From Candidatus Bacteroides intestinavium (GTDB taxonomy: Bacteria; Bacteroidota; Bacteroidia; Bacteroidales; Bacteroidaceae): DNA of 32,530 bases. Shown piece after piece: positions 7,571-15,032 of this stretch. A model generated the notes under the pieces. It saw only the letters and a list, made by a program, of their open reading frames with translations, was not told the origin of the DNA and did not search any database. How positions within the stretch are numbered: the stretch's first letter is position 1; the number at the start of each line of letters is the position of its first letter. A program made the position numbers and the translations under genes. The stretch lies in assembly GCA_019118325.1 (NCBI GenBank), contig DWZE01000060.1, positions 1 to 32,530 of the forward strand, written 5' to 3'.

Positions 7571-7594
7571 CATAACCCCTAAAACAACATTGAT

Positions 7595-7852
7595 ATGGAA
7601 GTAAGAATTGAAAGTATGATTTGTGTGTGGGATGATGCAATCCCCACGATGTTCCTTGAATTTGTGAACCTCCTCACTCTCACAACGAGTGAGGGGGAAT
7701 TGAGAAAGAGCGTAAAGGAGTTTGCCGAGAAGCACGAACTTGACAAGTTTTTCCTTTACGGCTTCGGCTCACACCATTTCTACCTGCACCAACGCTACAC
7801 AAGCAACCCCGAAATGGTGATGAAGAACAGAGTTCTGTCAGTACATTTTTAA
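7595..7852 (+). CDS. Small acidic hypothetical protein
   Basis: An 85-residue protein (MEVRIESMICVWDDAIP...) with a probable alpha/beta fold and no membrane segment. It sits 24 bp after the PcfJ-like gene and 19 bp before the next gene, in the same operon. Nothing in it identifies a catalytic site. Small proteins in this position of conjugative elements can be anti-defence or establishment factors, but that is speculation here. Confidence 0.65.
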   Translation: MEVRIESMICVWDDAIPTMFLEFVNLLTLTTSEGELRKSVKEFAEKHELDKFFLYGFGSHHFYLHQRYTSNPEMVMKNRVLSVHF

Positions 7853-7871
7853 CCATCTAAAAAGCAACATT

Positions 7872-8105
7872 ATGACAACACGAATGACCATCAACGGAGT
7901 AAGCACCTGCGCGGAAGCAGGTACGGAGAAATACGAGCGTTTCCAATCGGGTATCGGAAGACGCAGGCGGACACTTGTGCAGTACGACTACCGCCACCCC
8001 ATAGACAGAGAATTGTTCTCTTGTGTCAAACCCACGTTGGACGAGTGCCGAGCCGCACGGGACAAGTGGCTGAACGCAAAGAAGGGAAAGGAGGACAGAC
8101 TATGA
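7872..8105 (+). CDS. DUF3873-like small basic protein
   Basis: A 77-residue basic protein, MTTRMTINGVSTCAEAG at the start, then a RFQSGIGRRRRTLVQYDYRH core and an ending KPTLDECRAARDKWLNAKKG. The pattern is familiar from Bacteroides conjugative transposons (DUF3873-like, from memory). Its stop overlaps the ATG of the next gene (ATGA). The arginine run suggests nucleic-acid contact, but this is not established. Confidence 0.7.
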   Translation: MTTRMTINGVSTCAEAGTEKYERFQSGIGRRRRTLVQYDYRHPIDRELFSCVKPTLDECRAARDKWLNAKKGKEDRL

Positions 8106-8347
8106 ACACGACCTATCAAACGCTGATAGTCAAGTTCAGCGAACCTATCACGGCATTGGACGGTATCTTTGACGATACCGGAGCGTGGGGAACGGACACC
8201 CTCAAGGGGTGGATAGATGATTACGAAAGCACACGTTTCACCGCCACCGACAGCCATACGGCAGTCATCACGAGCGAGTACAATATGGAATGTGTGAAAG
8301 AGTGGCTACAACGGCAGACCCCCATTTCCGAAATGCGAGAATTTTGA
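8102..8347 (+). CDS. Small acidic hypothetical protein
   Basis: An 81-residue acidic protein (MNTTYQTLIVKFSEPITALDG...) with alternating strands and helices and no recognised motif. The ATG at 8102 overlaps the previous stop codon by the four-base ATGA arrangement, so it is translationally coupled to the DUF3873-like gene. A GC-rich hairpin follows its stop. Its small size and acidic surface are compatible with a nucleic-acid mimic, but no direct evidence exists. Confidence 0.7.
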   Translation: MNTTYQTLIVKFSEPITALDGIFDDTGAWGTDTLKGWIDDYESTRFTATDSHTAVITSEYNMECVKEWLQRQTPISEMREF

Positions 8348-8354
8348 ACGGGAT

Positions 8355-8372
8355 GGCGGTGTCCGCACCGCC
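8355..8372 (+). other. Intergenic hairpin
   Basis: GGCGGTG (8355-8361), four-base loop, CACCGCC (8366-8372). It lies between two genes of the operon with no T-run after it. It may be a weak attenuator or an mRNA-stability element. Confidence 0.5.
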
Positions 8373-8400
8373 AATACTTAAAACCCTAAAAACAAAAGAT

Positions 8401-8709
8401 ATGATAGCCAAGACGATATTACAGCAGATAGGCGGAAAACGCTTCACCGCCATGACAGGTAGCCGTGATTTCATAGATATGGGCAACGGCTTACGGATGA
8501 GCCTTGCAAGGAACAAAACAAGTGCCAACCGCCTTGACATCATCTATGACGAAGGGGCAGACCTCTACAATATGCGCTTCTACCGCAGGACGTTCAGCAA
8601 AAAGACCTTTGAGTGCAAGACAAAGGACATTGCCGTACACGAGGGTATCTATTTTGATATGCTGGAGGAAATGTTCACGATGGTGACGGGACTTTACACA
8701 CGCTTTTGA
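8401..8709 (+). CDS. Small basic hypothetical protein
   Basis: A 102-residue protein (MIAKTILQQIGGKRFTAMTG...) with many lysines and arginines, a strand-rich centre (DIIYDEGADLYNMRFYRRTF) and a C-terminal helix. The open frame extends to 8290, but that overlaps the previous gene. The ATG at 8401 fits the operon. It is the last gene of the plus-strand operon, followed within 10 bases by a GC-rich hairpin. I recognise it as a type of hypothetical common in Bacteroidales elements, without known function. Confidence 0.7.
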   Translation: MIAKTILQQIGGKRFTAMTGSRDFIDMGNGLRMSLARNKTSANRLDIIYDEGADLYNMRFYRRTFSKKTFECKTKDIAVHEGIYFDMLEEMFTMVTGLYTRF

Positions 8710-8715
8710 GTGGCG

Positions 8716-8743
8716 GGGCGGCGAGAGCCGCCCTACTTTCTTT
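8716..8743 (+). terminator. Terminator of the plus-strand operon
   Basis: GGGCGGC (8716-8722), loop GAGA, GCCGCCC (8727-8733), followed by a T-rich run (TACTTTCTTT). It lies six bases past the stop of the last gene. The T-rich tract can alternatively pair with 8764-8774. Confidence 0.7.
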
Positions 8744-8774
8744 CAGTGAGCATGATGGCGGACAAAGAAAGTAG
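8733..8774. repeat. 11-bp inverted repeat
   Basis: CTACTTTCTTT (8733-8743) is exactly complementary to AAAGAAAGTAG (8764-8774). The left arm is the tail of the preceding terminator, so the two structures are mutually exclusive. Confidence 0.6.
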
Positions 8775-8811
8775 CAAAGAAACCTTTGTCCAATCTGCGA
8801 TAACTAAAAAA

Positions 8812-8832
8812 TCCGCAAGTAAAACTTGCGGA
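8812..8832. terminator. Hairpin between convergent operons
   Basis: TCCGCAAGT (8812-8820), three-base loop, ACTTGCGGA (8824-8832), a perfect 9-bp stem. An A-run precedes it, so it would work better as a terminator for leftward transcription. Confidence 0.55.
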
Positions 8833-9140
8833 GGCTATATATTGGGTCGTTATTTTTTGGTGGAGGGGAATGATAATCTCGAACCGTTGAACTACACATT
8901 TCTGCTTCGTCTCCATTTCCCCCAACGATTTGATACGTTCAATCATTTTTGTTGTTCCTTTCTGAATTTTCCTAAATACTTTCTTCATAATTTCGCTATA
9001 CTTTTTATGGTTAATAACTATGTTTTGTATTGCTCTCACAACACTTACAACTTGAAGTGTTATTTGGAAACCGATAGGCAAAAATGGCTCAACGATGTCA
9101 ATTAACGAGAAAATCCTACGATAATCTATCAAGTGATAGA
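8833..9140. other. AT-rich gene-free spacer
   Basis: Open frames exist on both strands here, but they have poor composition and overlap the flanking hairpins. I see no gene that can be supported. The segment separates the converging accessory and tra operons. Confidence 0.5.
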
Positions 9141-9179
9141 GCAAAAGACGTGCCAAGTTAAATATGGCACGTCTTTTGC
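9141..9179. terminator. Bidirectional terminator of the tra operon
   Basis: Perfect 15-bp inverted repeat: GCAAAAGACGTGCCA (9141-9155) and its complement (9165-9179) with a nine-base loop. It has T-runs in both directions and lies 18 bases past the last gene of the tra operon. Confidence 0.85.
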
Positions 9180-9196
9180 CAGTTTTGTCAGTCCTT

Positions 9197-9724
9197 TTAT
9201 GGGATATACAACAGCGCAAACTCCGCCTTTCTCCGTTTGAGCAGCATGGCGTGGCGTTTTCCTTTGTAGTTGCAGAAGGCTATATACTCACGGTAGATGT
9301 TCCTGTCACCAGCTTCCAGCTTCTTGATTAAGGTGCTTTTGGGGATTGTTTTGCTGCCTAACAGCTTCGCCGGTCCCACATTGTAAGCTAACGTGCCAAG
9401 CAAAATCGAATCAACCCCGAATTTACGGAACATGGCGACAAATTTGCGCAGGTCTTTCCGCAAAAGTTCATCCGCATCCCGTTTTGTCATGGTTCGTGCC
9501 GAATACTTCTCGTTTGGCAAAAGTTTGTGACCCCAACCGACGTATGGGTAGTGTTTTTCTGAGTGCCAGCCTTCAAAGTAGCGGCAGCATAAAAAAGCAC
9601 GTTCCATAAGCGGCAGTCGGTAGATTGCCGCCTGCCCGTCCGTTCCCTCTTGGCGGCTGATCTGCGCGGACACAGAACAGACCGTCAGAAGTGAACAGAG
9701 CATTGTCATGAATACACGCATCAT
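9197..9724 (-). CDS. Secreted lysozyme-like wall hydrolase
   Basis: A 175-residue protein with a signal peptide (about 1-20, ending VSA-Q), then a phage-lysozyme (GH24-like) domain: FEGWHSEKHYPYVGWGHKL carries the likely catalytic glutamate E51 and the GxGH-like loop, and a later LAYNVGPAKLLGS segment is typical of the fold. It would open peptidoglycan locally so that the transfer channel can cross the periplasm. The T4-type aspartate and threonine partners are not evident (proline and valine at the aligned places), so the mechanism may rest on the glutamate alone. Its ATG overlaps the traQ stop (ATGA). It is the last gene of the tra operon. Confidence 0.85.
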   Translation of the reverse strand: MMRVFMTMLCSLLTVCSVSAQISRQEGTDGQAAIYRLPLMERAFLCCRYFEGWHSEKHYPYVGWGHKLLPNEKYSARTMTKRDADELLRKDLRKFVAMFRKFGVDSILLGTLAYNVGPAKLLGSKTIPKSTLIKKLEAGDRNIYREYIAFCNYKGKRHAMLLKRRKAEFALLYIP

Positions 9725-10224
9725 TTCAACAAGGGGCTGAAGTTGCCGATGGGAACGATGGTAAGATCGTCGTCCTTTACATTCCTGTTGTTGAAGTCAA
9801 ATTCCAGTTCGTAGGAGTTGCTAAAGTTATCCTCCACCACCACGATGAAATTATGCGCCTCATCACCCGCCGCCGTGTAGTACAGGCGGAATTTTTCGTT
9901 CTCCAGCAGGTAGCGGTCGTTAGGCAGGAAGGTGATGCCGTTATCCATTTTGAGCGAGCCTTCCCCCTCGAACTGGAAATAGCGGATGGTATAGAGCGTA
10001 CCCGAAAAGTCGCCCTCCTTTTTCAGTTCACAGCGGATTTCCACTGTCTGCCCCTTTACTACCTTGTTCGGCACGGGCATGACCTCCACCGTGAAGGGAT
10101 AGGACTGCTGGATGTCCATGTCATCGTCACATGACACGAGGGTGAATGACATGGCGGCTATCAGGCATAACGCCACTGCCTTGAATATTGATGTTCTCTT
10201 GTTTCTGTTGTTCAGTATGTTCAT
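9721..10224 (-). CDS. traQ: Conjugative transposon lipoprotein TraQ (DUF3872)
   Basis: A 167-residue protein with a lipoprotein signal (hydrophobic stretch, then LVSC-DDD). The acidic residues after the cysteine are typical of Bacteroidetes lipoproteins and favour surface export. The rest is a beta-sandwich-like domain (YPFTVEVMPVPNKVVKGQTVEIRCEL split over several strands). It matches TraQ/DUF3872 of CTnDOT-type elements, and its exact role in transfer is unknown. The ATG at 10224 overlaps the primase stop, and its own stop overlaps the lysozyme start. An upstream frame extension to 10299 lies within the primase gene and is rejected. Confidence 0.88.
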   Translation of the reverse strand: MNILNNRNKRTSIFKAVALCLIAAMSFTLVSCDDDMDIQQSYPFTVEVMPVPNKVVKGQTVEIRCELKKEGDFSGTLYTIRYFQFEGEGSLKMDNGITFLPNDRYLLENEKFRLYYTAAGDEAHNFIVVVEDNFSNSYELEFDFNNRNVKDDDLTIVPIGNFSPLLK

Positions 10225-11123
10225 TGTTCTTCGATTTTTAGATGGTTGTTTTTCTGTTTTTTCGTTGTCAGTTGCAGGTACTCGTTCAAGTCCTTGCAAC
10301 CGTCATAGAGGGAGGAACGGTCGGTGACACGTTCCCCGTATCGCATGGTAAGTGCGGCAAGCGTCCGCCGTCCGGCTTCGTCACGGTCGAGGAAGCAGCC
10401 GATGCGCCCGTATCCGTCCAGCAATCCCGCCGCCTTCTCCACGTTGGCGACTGAGTTCAGCACAAGACAGTCAGCGTTACCGGTTACACCAAGCGTCACG
10501 GCAGAGAGAAAGTCCATGAAGCCCTCGAACACGAGGCACTCGTCAGCCGGGATGTCATTCGCCTTTACCAGTGATACAGACTTCGGAGGTATGCAACCCT
10601 TGAAATATCGGCTTCTGACTTCATAGCCACCTGCCATGTTCGGAAAGCCAACGGCAAAATACCGTTTCCCACGCACACCGTAGTTCAAGCGGCAGCAGTG
10701 ACGGGATGCGATGGCGTAAGGGATGCCCCGTTCCTCTAAATACTCCGTCAGCAGTGAGCGGAGCAGCGGAGCGACCTCCACATCCTCAAAAACGGATTCG
10801 GTCGGCTTCGAGAGATAGACGGGCTTTTCCCATCCGGCAACCGTCATATTGGCGGCTTCCGCTATGAACTTCGCTTGCTTCATGAAGTCATCGCTTTGCA
10901 GAAACTCCCCGGCAAGCGTGAAGATGTCGCCGCCCTTGCCCAAACCGAAGTCGTACCAGAGCTGTTTCGCCACGTTCACACGGAAAGAGGATGTGCGCTC
11001 GCCCCTGTACGGGGCAAGATACCACAGCTCGTTACCGCTCCTTCTGACAGGCTCATGCCCCAGCCGTGCGAGAAAATCCGCAAGCGGCATCCTTCTGACA
11101 GCATCTATTTCCGTCCTTTCCAT
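10221..11123 (-). CDS. traP: TraP primase with degenerate zinc domain and TOPRIM
   Basis: A 300-residue DnaG-like protein. Residues 30-70 align with the CHC2 zinc domain of primases (LAPYRGERTSSFRV, then LWYDFGLGKGGDIFTL), but the usual cysteine and histidine ligands are replaced, so zinc binding is probably lost. Residues about 193-255 are a TOPRIM fold: E200-G-F-x-D204, and D246-R-D248 as metal-binding acidic residues. It probably primes complementary-strand synthesis after transfer. The start at 11123 is chosen because the longer frame overlaps traO. Its stop overlaps the traQ start. Confidence 0.88.
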   Translation of the reverse strand: MERTEIDAVRRMPLADFLARLGHEPVRRSGNELWYLAPYRGERTSSFRVNVAKQLWYDFGLGKGGDIFTLAGEFLQSDDFMKQAKFIAEAANMTVAGWEKPVYLSKPTESVFEDVEVAPLLRSLLTEYLEERGIPYAIASRHCCRLNYGVRGKRYFAVGFPNMAGGYEVRSRYFKGCIPPKSVSLVKANDIPADECLVFEGFMDFLSAVTLGVTGNADCLVLNSVANVEKAAGLLDGYGRIGCFLDRDEAGRRTLAALTMRYGERVTDRSSLYDGCKDLNEYLQLTTKKQKNNHLKIEEQ

Positions 11124-11130
11124 GCCCGTG

Positions 11131-11706
11131 TCAGTTGATGATGAACTTGATACCGACCCCGAACTGCGTGTGGAACTTCCGTGTGTCGCCACCCCAAAGG
11201 CAACGCTCCCGCAGGTTGGCAAGCAGGGCGATACGGTCTGCCACGTAACACTCCACATCGAGCGTCAGCGCACCGCCGTAGATGAAGGCGTCCCGGTCGT
11301 GCAGCGTGGAGCCGTCATGCAGCACCTTCTTCCCCCAATTTACCGCCTCATATCCGGCGAGAGCCGAAGCCCCGGCATAGACGAAAACAATCTTTCGGGC
11401 GTCCGACAGTATCTTGAAGTAATAGCCGCCCTCCGCCGTGAACTGCGCCACGGGTATCTTGGTGTCCTTGTAGGGATTGTTCTTCAACAGGTATTCGCCA
11501 CCGAACACCCACTTGTTCCCCTTCTTCGTGTAGGTGGAGAGAGCCGCCCCGAAGCTGTACCCGCCGTCCTTGCCGCCGAGATTGAAGCCGTCCGCCATGT
11601 CCGCCCTCACCTCGATGCCCTGCATCTTCGGCAGACACCGCTGGGCGTGCGCCTGCCCTGTAAAAAGGGCAAGCGACGCGATGATTATTGCGATGTACTT
11701 TCTCAT
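11131..11706 (-). CDS. traO: Conjugal transfer protein TraO
   Basis: A 191-residue exported protein with a signal peptide (about 1-21, AHA-Q). The mature part is rich in amphipathic beta strands, glycine and aromatic residues (GGYSFGAALSTYTKKGNKWVFGGEY, split by turns) and ends in FGVGIKFIIN. This suggests a small outer-membrane beta-barrel. It matches TraO of CTnDOT-family elements in position and pattern. Seven bases separate it from traP. The role in the outer-membrane part of the channel is inferred. Confidence 0.88.
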   Translation of the reverse strand: MRKYIAIIIASLALFTGQAHAQRCLPKMQGIEVRADMADGFNLGGKDGGYSFGAALSTYTKKGNKWVFGGEYLLKNNPYKDTKIPVAQFTAEGGYYFKILSDARKIVFVYAGASALAGYEAVNWGKKVLHDGSTLHDRDAFIYGGALTLDVECYVADRIALLANLRERCLWGGDTRKFHTQFGVGIKFIIN

Positions 11707-11708
11707 GG

Positions 11709-12695
11709 TCAGCGTACTTGAAGTTCGTTGATGGTACCCGCGCGTACCAAATCCTCGTTCTCAATCACGAAGGACTGGTGACGGCCGCCGTTCTTCTCGT
11801 TCAATTCCACCACGAGGCACTTGTCATCGGGGATGGTGAACTTCGCCATCGTGAAGACCGTGCGCTCGCTCTTTTTGCCCGGCACGAGGGTGGCGTAGTT
11901 CTGCGCGCGGAGCGGCAGAATAATCTGCTCCTGCACGGCAGTACGCTTCGCAACCTTCTTGTCCACGATTTTCCAAGTGATGTAGTCCACATCGAAAGGC
12001 ACGTTGCTCTGGTTCTTTATCTCCGTGTGGAAATAAAGCAAGCCGTTGTGCGTGTAGATGCCTTTCAACAGGTATTGGATGCCGAAACGCTTGCAGCCGA
12101 TATGCTTCACCTCGCGCTTGTTCTGTTTGTGGATGGACTTCATGATAAGGCGCACCAGCATCGGGCTTTCGCTGCCCAGCTCTTTCAGATAGATTTCCTG
12201 CGCATTGTTCGGGCGGTTCACCGTACTGCCGTCATGGATGAAATCGCACATCTCCACGTTGAGTAACAGCGGTTCGGCGGCGTACTTCACGTTGAAGGTG
12301 TAGAAACTGCCGTCCTCCGTGATGACGGACATATTCGTTTCGTTGGGAAAATTCCTTACGGTAGCCTTCACACGGATGATGTTCTCCGCTCCGTCGGCTT
12401 TCCCGGCAATCAGGTCGGGCGAGCCTAAATCGACATAGCGCACCTCCGCCGGAAAAATGACGTGGACGGTCTTGTCGTAGGTCACTTCCAGACCGTGCGG
12501 CGGTATCATGCGGTCGAAGGTCAGCTTGCGTGACAGCCCGTGATATAGGTCGCCGTCCGCCTCCTTCTGCGGATAGACCTCCTTCGTCAAGGTCGGTTGT
12601 TCACTTCCGTTGGTCGTTTCAACGGTTACATTCTCCTGCGCGTTGGCAGTTATGATGCCCATAGCGAGGGCAAACATGATGATTACTTTTCTCAT
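11709..12695 (-). CDS. traN: Conjugative transposon protein TraN (VirB9-like)
   Basis: A 328-residue periplasmic protein with a signal peptide ending at about residue 19 (ANA-Q). The N-terminal half contains FDRMIPPHGLEVTYDKTVHV and VRYVDLGSPDLIAGKADGAENI, the hallmark of TraN/DUF4138, which functions like VirB9. The C-terminal half contains a YLLKGIYTHNGLLYFHTEI segment typical of the outer-membrane core-binding domain. It forms the core channel complex with TraM and TraO. It is two bases upstream of traO and 34 bases downstream of traM. Confidence 0.92.
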   Translation of the reverse strand: MRKVIIMFALAMGIITANAQENVTVETTNGSEQPTLTKEVYPQKEADGDLYHGLSRKLTFDRMIPPHGLEVTYDKTVHVIFPAEVRYVDLGSPDLIAGKADGAENIIRVKATVRNFPNETNMSVITEDGSFYTFNVKYAAEPLLLNVEMCDFIHDGSTVNRPNNAQEIYLKELGSESPMLVRLIMKSIHKQNKREVKHIGCKRFGIQYLLKGIYTHNGLLYFHTEIKNQSNVPFDVDYITWKIVDKKVAKRTAVQEQIILPLRAQNYATLVPGKKSERTVFTMAKFTIPDDKCLVVELNEKNGGRHQSFVIENEDLVRAGTINELQVR

Positions 12696-12729
12696 TACTT
12701 TTGGATTTTAGTGGTAATTTTTATTGTTT

Positions 12730-14082
12730 TCAATATTTTTCTTGGTAAAGCATGACCCTGTACCCGGCTTTCAGATGCACCTTGACGGTTCGCATCTTTT
12801 TGGCGATGTACTGGCTCGTGCCTTGTATCAGCCCCTTGCCCAAGTCGGAGGCGAGCTGCGCCCCGGCATTGGTGGAGATGTTGATGCTGCTTCCCAGCGA
12901 GCCGCCCATGTTGGCGGCGACCTCCCGGACGGCGTTCATCTCCATCGAGTTCGGGATGAAGATGCCGGGCTGTCCGTCCGTGTCATAGACCGCAAGCTCC
13001 ACGGGGATAATCGTGCCGTCGTATTCCAGCGAGGTAATCTCGATGTCGAGCCGCTCACCCTGTATCTTGCCCGTGCCGACCACCACCGCACCCCGGGGTA
13101 TTGTCCTGCCTGCCACCGCCATAGGCTCCAGCAGGCGCAGCCTTACCGTCTGCCCGTCCGTCACGCTCTGCGCCCCATGCACGCACGCCGGTATGGTGTT
13201 CCTGTCCAATACCTCCGCCGTGCCGACAGCCGTGTTGAAACCCCGGTTGCGTTCCTGCGATAAGGCGGCGACAAACTCCGCGTTACTCATAGGCTGTGAG
13301 AGTGAAGAAACTACTTGATGCTCCACCTGTCTGATAGGCATTGCCTTGTTCTTCTTCCCTTTCTGCACGGTAGTTGGCTCTGCCCTCTGTTCCGCCGATG
13401 GCTGTCCTCCGTTCTGACCGCCCATGTACTTTGCCGCCAGCTCGTAGGACTTCTCCATAAGAGCCACCTGCTCGTCCATAGAGGAAGCCTTGCCCCTCTC
13501 GCTTTCCAGTTCCGACTCCAGCGATGCGATGCGCTCCAACAATTCGTCCATCTCCGCATTGTCGTTTTTCGGCTGGTCGTAGAAGTTTCCGAGCGTGGCG
13601 TTCAGGTCACGGTAGGCGGCTGCGGAGGACTGGATGGTCTGCGGCGTGGCTGGCTTTGCCCTTTCTTCCTTGCCGCCCGGATTGGCGAGGTCGAAGTCCA
13701 CTCCGTTCTCCGTTCCCGCTATCTCGCGGTCGAACATGTCGCCCAGCTGCCCGATGGCACGGTTGCGGCTCTCCTGACGCTCTTCCATCTCCCCATGCTC
13801 GTAGGCTTTCAGCTTGTCGCCGATAATCTGCTTGTTCGCCTTGTCAGCGTCGGGCATCTCGGTGTTGTATCCGTCCGTTCCCGGCGGTTGCTCCTTGCCG
13901 GAGGACGGGGCGAATATCAGCCACATCGCCCCGATGAACACCAACACCATAGCGGGCAGCACGATCATCTTCTGCCGTTTCAGCCGTTGCGCCTCTGTCA
14001 GCGGTTCGCGCTCCTTTTTCGGTTTCCCCGTTTCGGGAGCAGCTTTGTTCTCTTTCGTCGGTTCATTCTTTGTCTGTTCCAT
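12730..14082 (-). CDS. traM: Conjugative transposon protein TraM (VirB10-like)
   Basis: A 450-residue bitopic protein: cytoplasmic charged N-terminus (1-38), one transmembrane helix (about 39-58), a long acidic and proline-containing periplasmic linker with a coiled coil (about 165-215, MDELLERIASLESELESER), and a C-terminal VirB10/TraM domain (from about 270). The C-terminal domain includes VSSLSQPMSNAEFVAALSQ and LLEPMAVAGRTIPRGAVVVG. It spans the inner and outer membrane parts of the secretion channel. It overlaps traL by 20 bases. The C-terminal region is the most conserved in Bacteroidetes conjugative elements. Confidence 0.93.
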   Translation of the reverse strand: MEQTKNEPTKENKAAPETGKPKKEREPLTEAQRLKRQKMIVLPAMVLVFIGAMWLIFAPSSGKEQPPGTDGYNTEMPDADKANKQIIGDKLKAYEHGEMEERQESRNRAIGQLGDMFDREIAGTENGVDFDLANPGGKEERAKPATPQTIQSSAAAYRDLNATLGNFYDQPKNDNAEMDELLERIASLESELESERGKASSMDEQVALMEKSYELAAKYMGGQNGGQPSAEQRAEPTTVQKGKKNKAMPIRQVEHQVVSSLSQPMSNAEFVAALSQERNRGFNTAVGTAEVLDRNTIPACVHGAQSVTDGQTVRLRLLEPMAVAGRTIPRGAVVVGTGKIQGERLDIEITSLEYDGTIIPVELAVYDTDGQPGIFIPNSMEMNAVREVAANMGGSLGSSINISTNAGAQLASDLGKGLIQGTSQYIAKKMRTVKVHLKAGYRVMLYQEKY

Positions 14083-14371
14083 ATAAATAAGGTGTTAAGT
14101 GATTGCCTGTTTCCGCCGGGGTCGGCAGTTCCACCCGTCCGGCGTGTCCCGTTTCCATATGTGAGCCGTCGTTCCTGCCGATGTCATAGACGGCTCTGCC
14201 GAAGGTGTAAAGGGCAAGCACCGCGAAGGCGGCGAACATCCCCAGCACGATGCGGCGGCGTGTTTCCGGCGGCAAGCCGTCCAGATACCCTTTGAGACTT
14301 GCCGCCAAGCGTTTCCGTTTGTCGTGGAGTTTCCAATACATGCCCCACATTGATTTTCTGATACTTTTCAT
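14063..14371 (-). CDS. traL: Conjugative transposon protein TraL (DUF3989)
   Basis: A 102-residue protein with a very basic N-terminus (KLHDKRKRLAASLKGYLDG), one transmembrane helix (about 41-59, IVLGMFAAFAVLALYTFGRA) and a short periplasmic tail. It fits TraL/DUF3989 by size, topology and place between traK and traM. It overlaps traM by 20 bases and follows traK by six. Its role in the channel is not defined. Confidence 0.88.
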   Translation of the reverse strand: MKSIRKSMWGMYWKLHDKRKRLAASLKGYLDGLPPETRRRIVLGMFAAFAVLALYTFGRAVYDIGRNDGSHMETGHAGRVELPTPAETGNHLTPYLYGTDKE

Positions 14372-14377
14372 GTCCTG

Positions 14378-15001
14378 TTACCGTTTGATAGTCTGTAAAT
14401 CCTTGTTCTCAATGATGGTGAAACCCTCGATGGTAAAACCGTTCGGGTTGTCATCCGACCGCGATGCGTTCAGCAGGCGGCAGGTGGTCACGAGGCTGCG
14501 CTCGGTGACGTTGCTCTGCCGGATGATTTTCTGTGTGGCGTAGGTCACGGCACGGTAGGGATAGGCGTTGAAGTCGCACACCACGCTGTCCACCTTCAGC
14601 ACTTGGTTGATGTTCCCGGCGATGATGCGGTTGTAGTACCCCTTCTCCGCGAAGTCCGAATAATAGTGGTACACGCTCTTGTCCGCCAGCAGCAAGGCAC
14701 GTTTCACGTTGTGTTCAATCGCGCTTTTTTCAGGTGATAGCGTGAAGAACATCTCGTGGAAACGGCGCACATGTTCCCGTGCCTCCGCCGGGCGGTTCTG
14801 CGACAAATCCTGAGACAAGGCGAGCATCAGGCTCTTGCCGTTGTCCAGCACATAGATTTTCTCCCGTTGCTTCTCTGCGAAACGGTAGGAGTTCCACACG
14901 CTCCACACCGTCACCACGGCGCACAGCGAGAGGAAGACGATACCGAACAGGCGTATCTGCCTGAACGACGATTCGATGTTTCTAAGTGATTTGAATTCCA
15001 T
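14378..15001 (-). CDS. traK: Conjugative transposon protein TraK (VirB8-like)
   Basis: A 207-residue bitopic protein. MEFKSLRNIESSFRQIRLFG at the start is characteristic of TraK. A transmembrane helix lies at about 18-36, followed by a periplasmic NTF2-like domain (AIEHNVKRALLLADKSVYHYY; VLKVDSVVCDFNAYPYRAV). VirB8-type proteins nucleate assembly of the inner-membrane complex. The ATG at 15001 lies 31 bases after the traJ stop. Confidence 0.92.
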   Translation of the reverse strand: MEFKSLRNIESSFRQIRLFGIVFLSLCAVVTVWSVWNSYRFAEKQREKIYVLDNGKSLMLALSQDLSQNRPAEAREHVRRFHEMFFTLSPEKSAIEHNVKRALLLADKSVYHYYSDFAEKGYYNRIIAGNINQVLKVDSVVCDFNAYPYRAVTYATQKIIRQSNVTERSLVTTCRLLNASRSDDNPNGFTIEGFTIIENKDLQTIKR

Positions 15002-15032
15002 TTATATTTTCCAATTTATGATTGCACATTGA

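Noticed and set aside
8710..9105. 131-codon plus-strand open frame after the accessory operon
   Set aside because: It begins without a convincing start, contains the terminator hairpin, and has low-quality AT-driven composition.
8743..9219. 158-codon minus-strand open frame between the convergent operons
   Set aside because: It would start inside the lysozyme gene, read through the strong 9141-9179 terminator and end in another hairpin region. No family resemblance.
13315..14295. 326-codon plus-strand open frame opposite traM and traL
   Set aside because: It is antisense to well-identified tra genes. The G+C-rich third positions of the real genes keep the opposite frame open.
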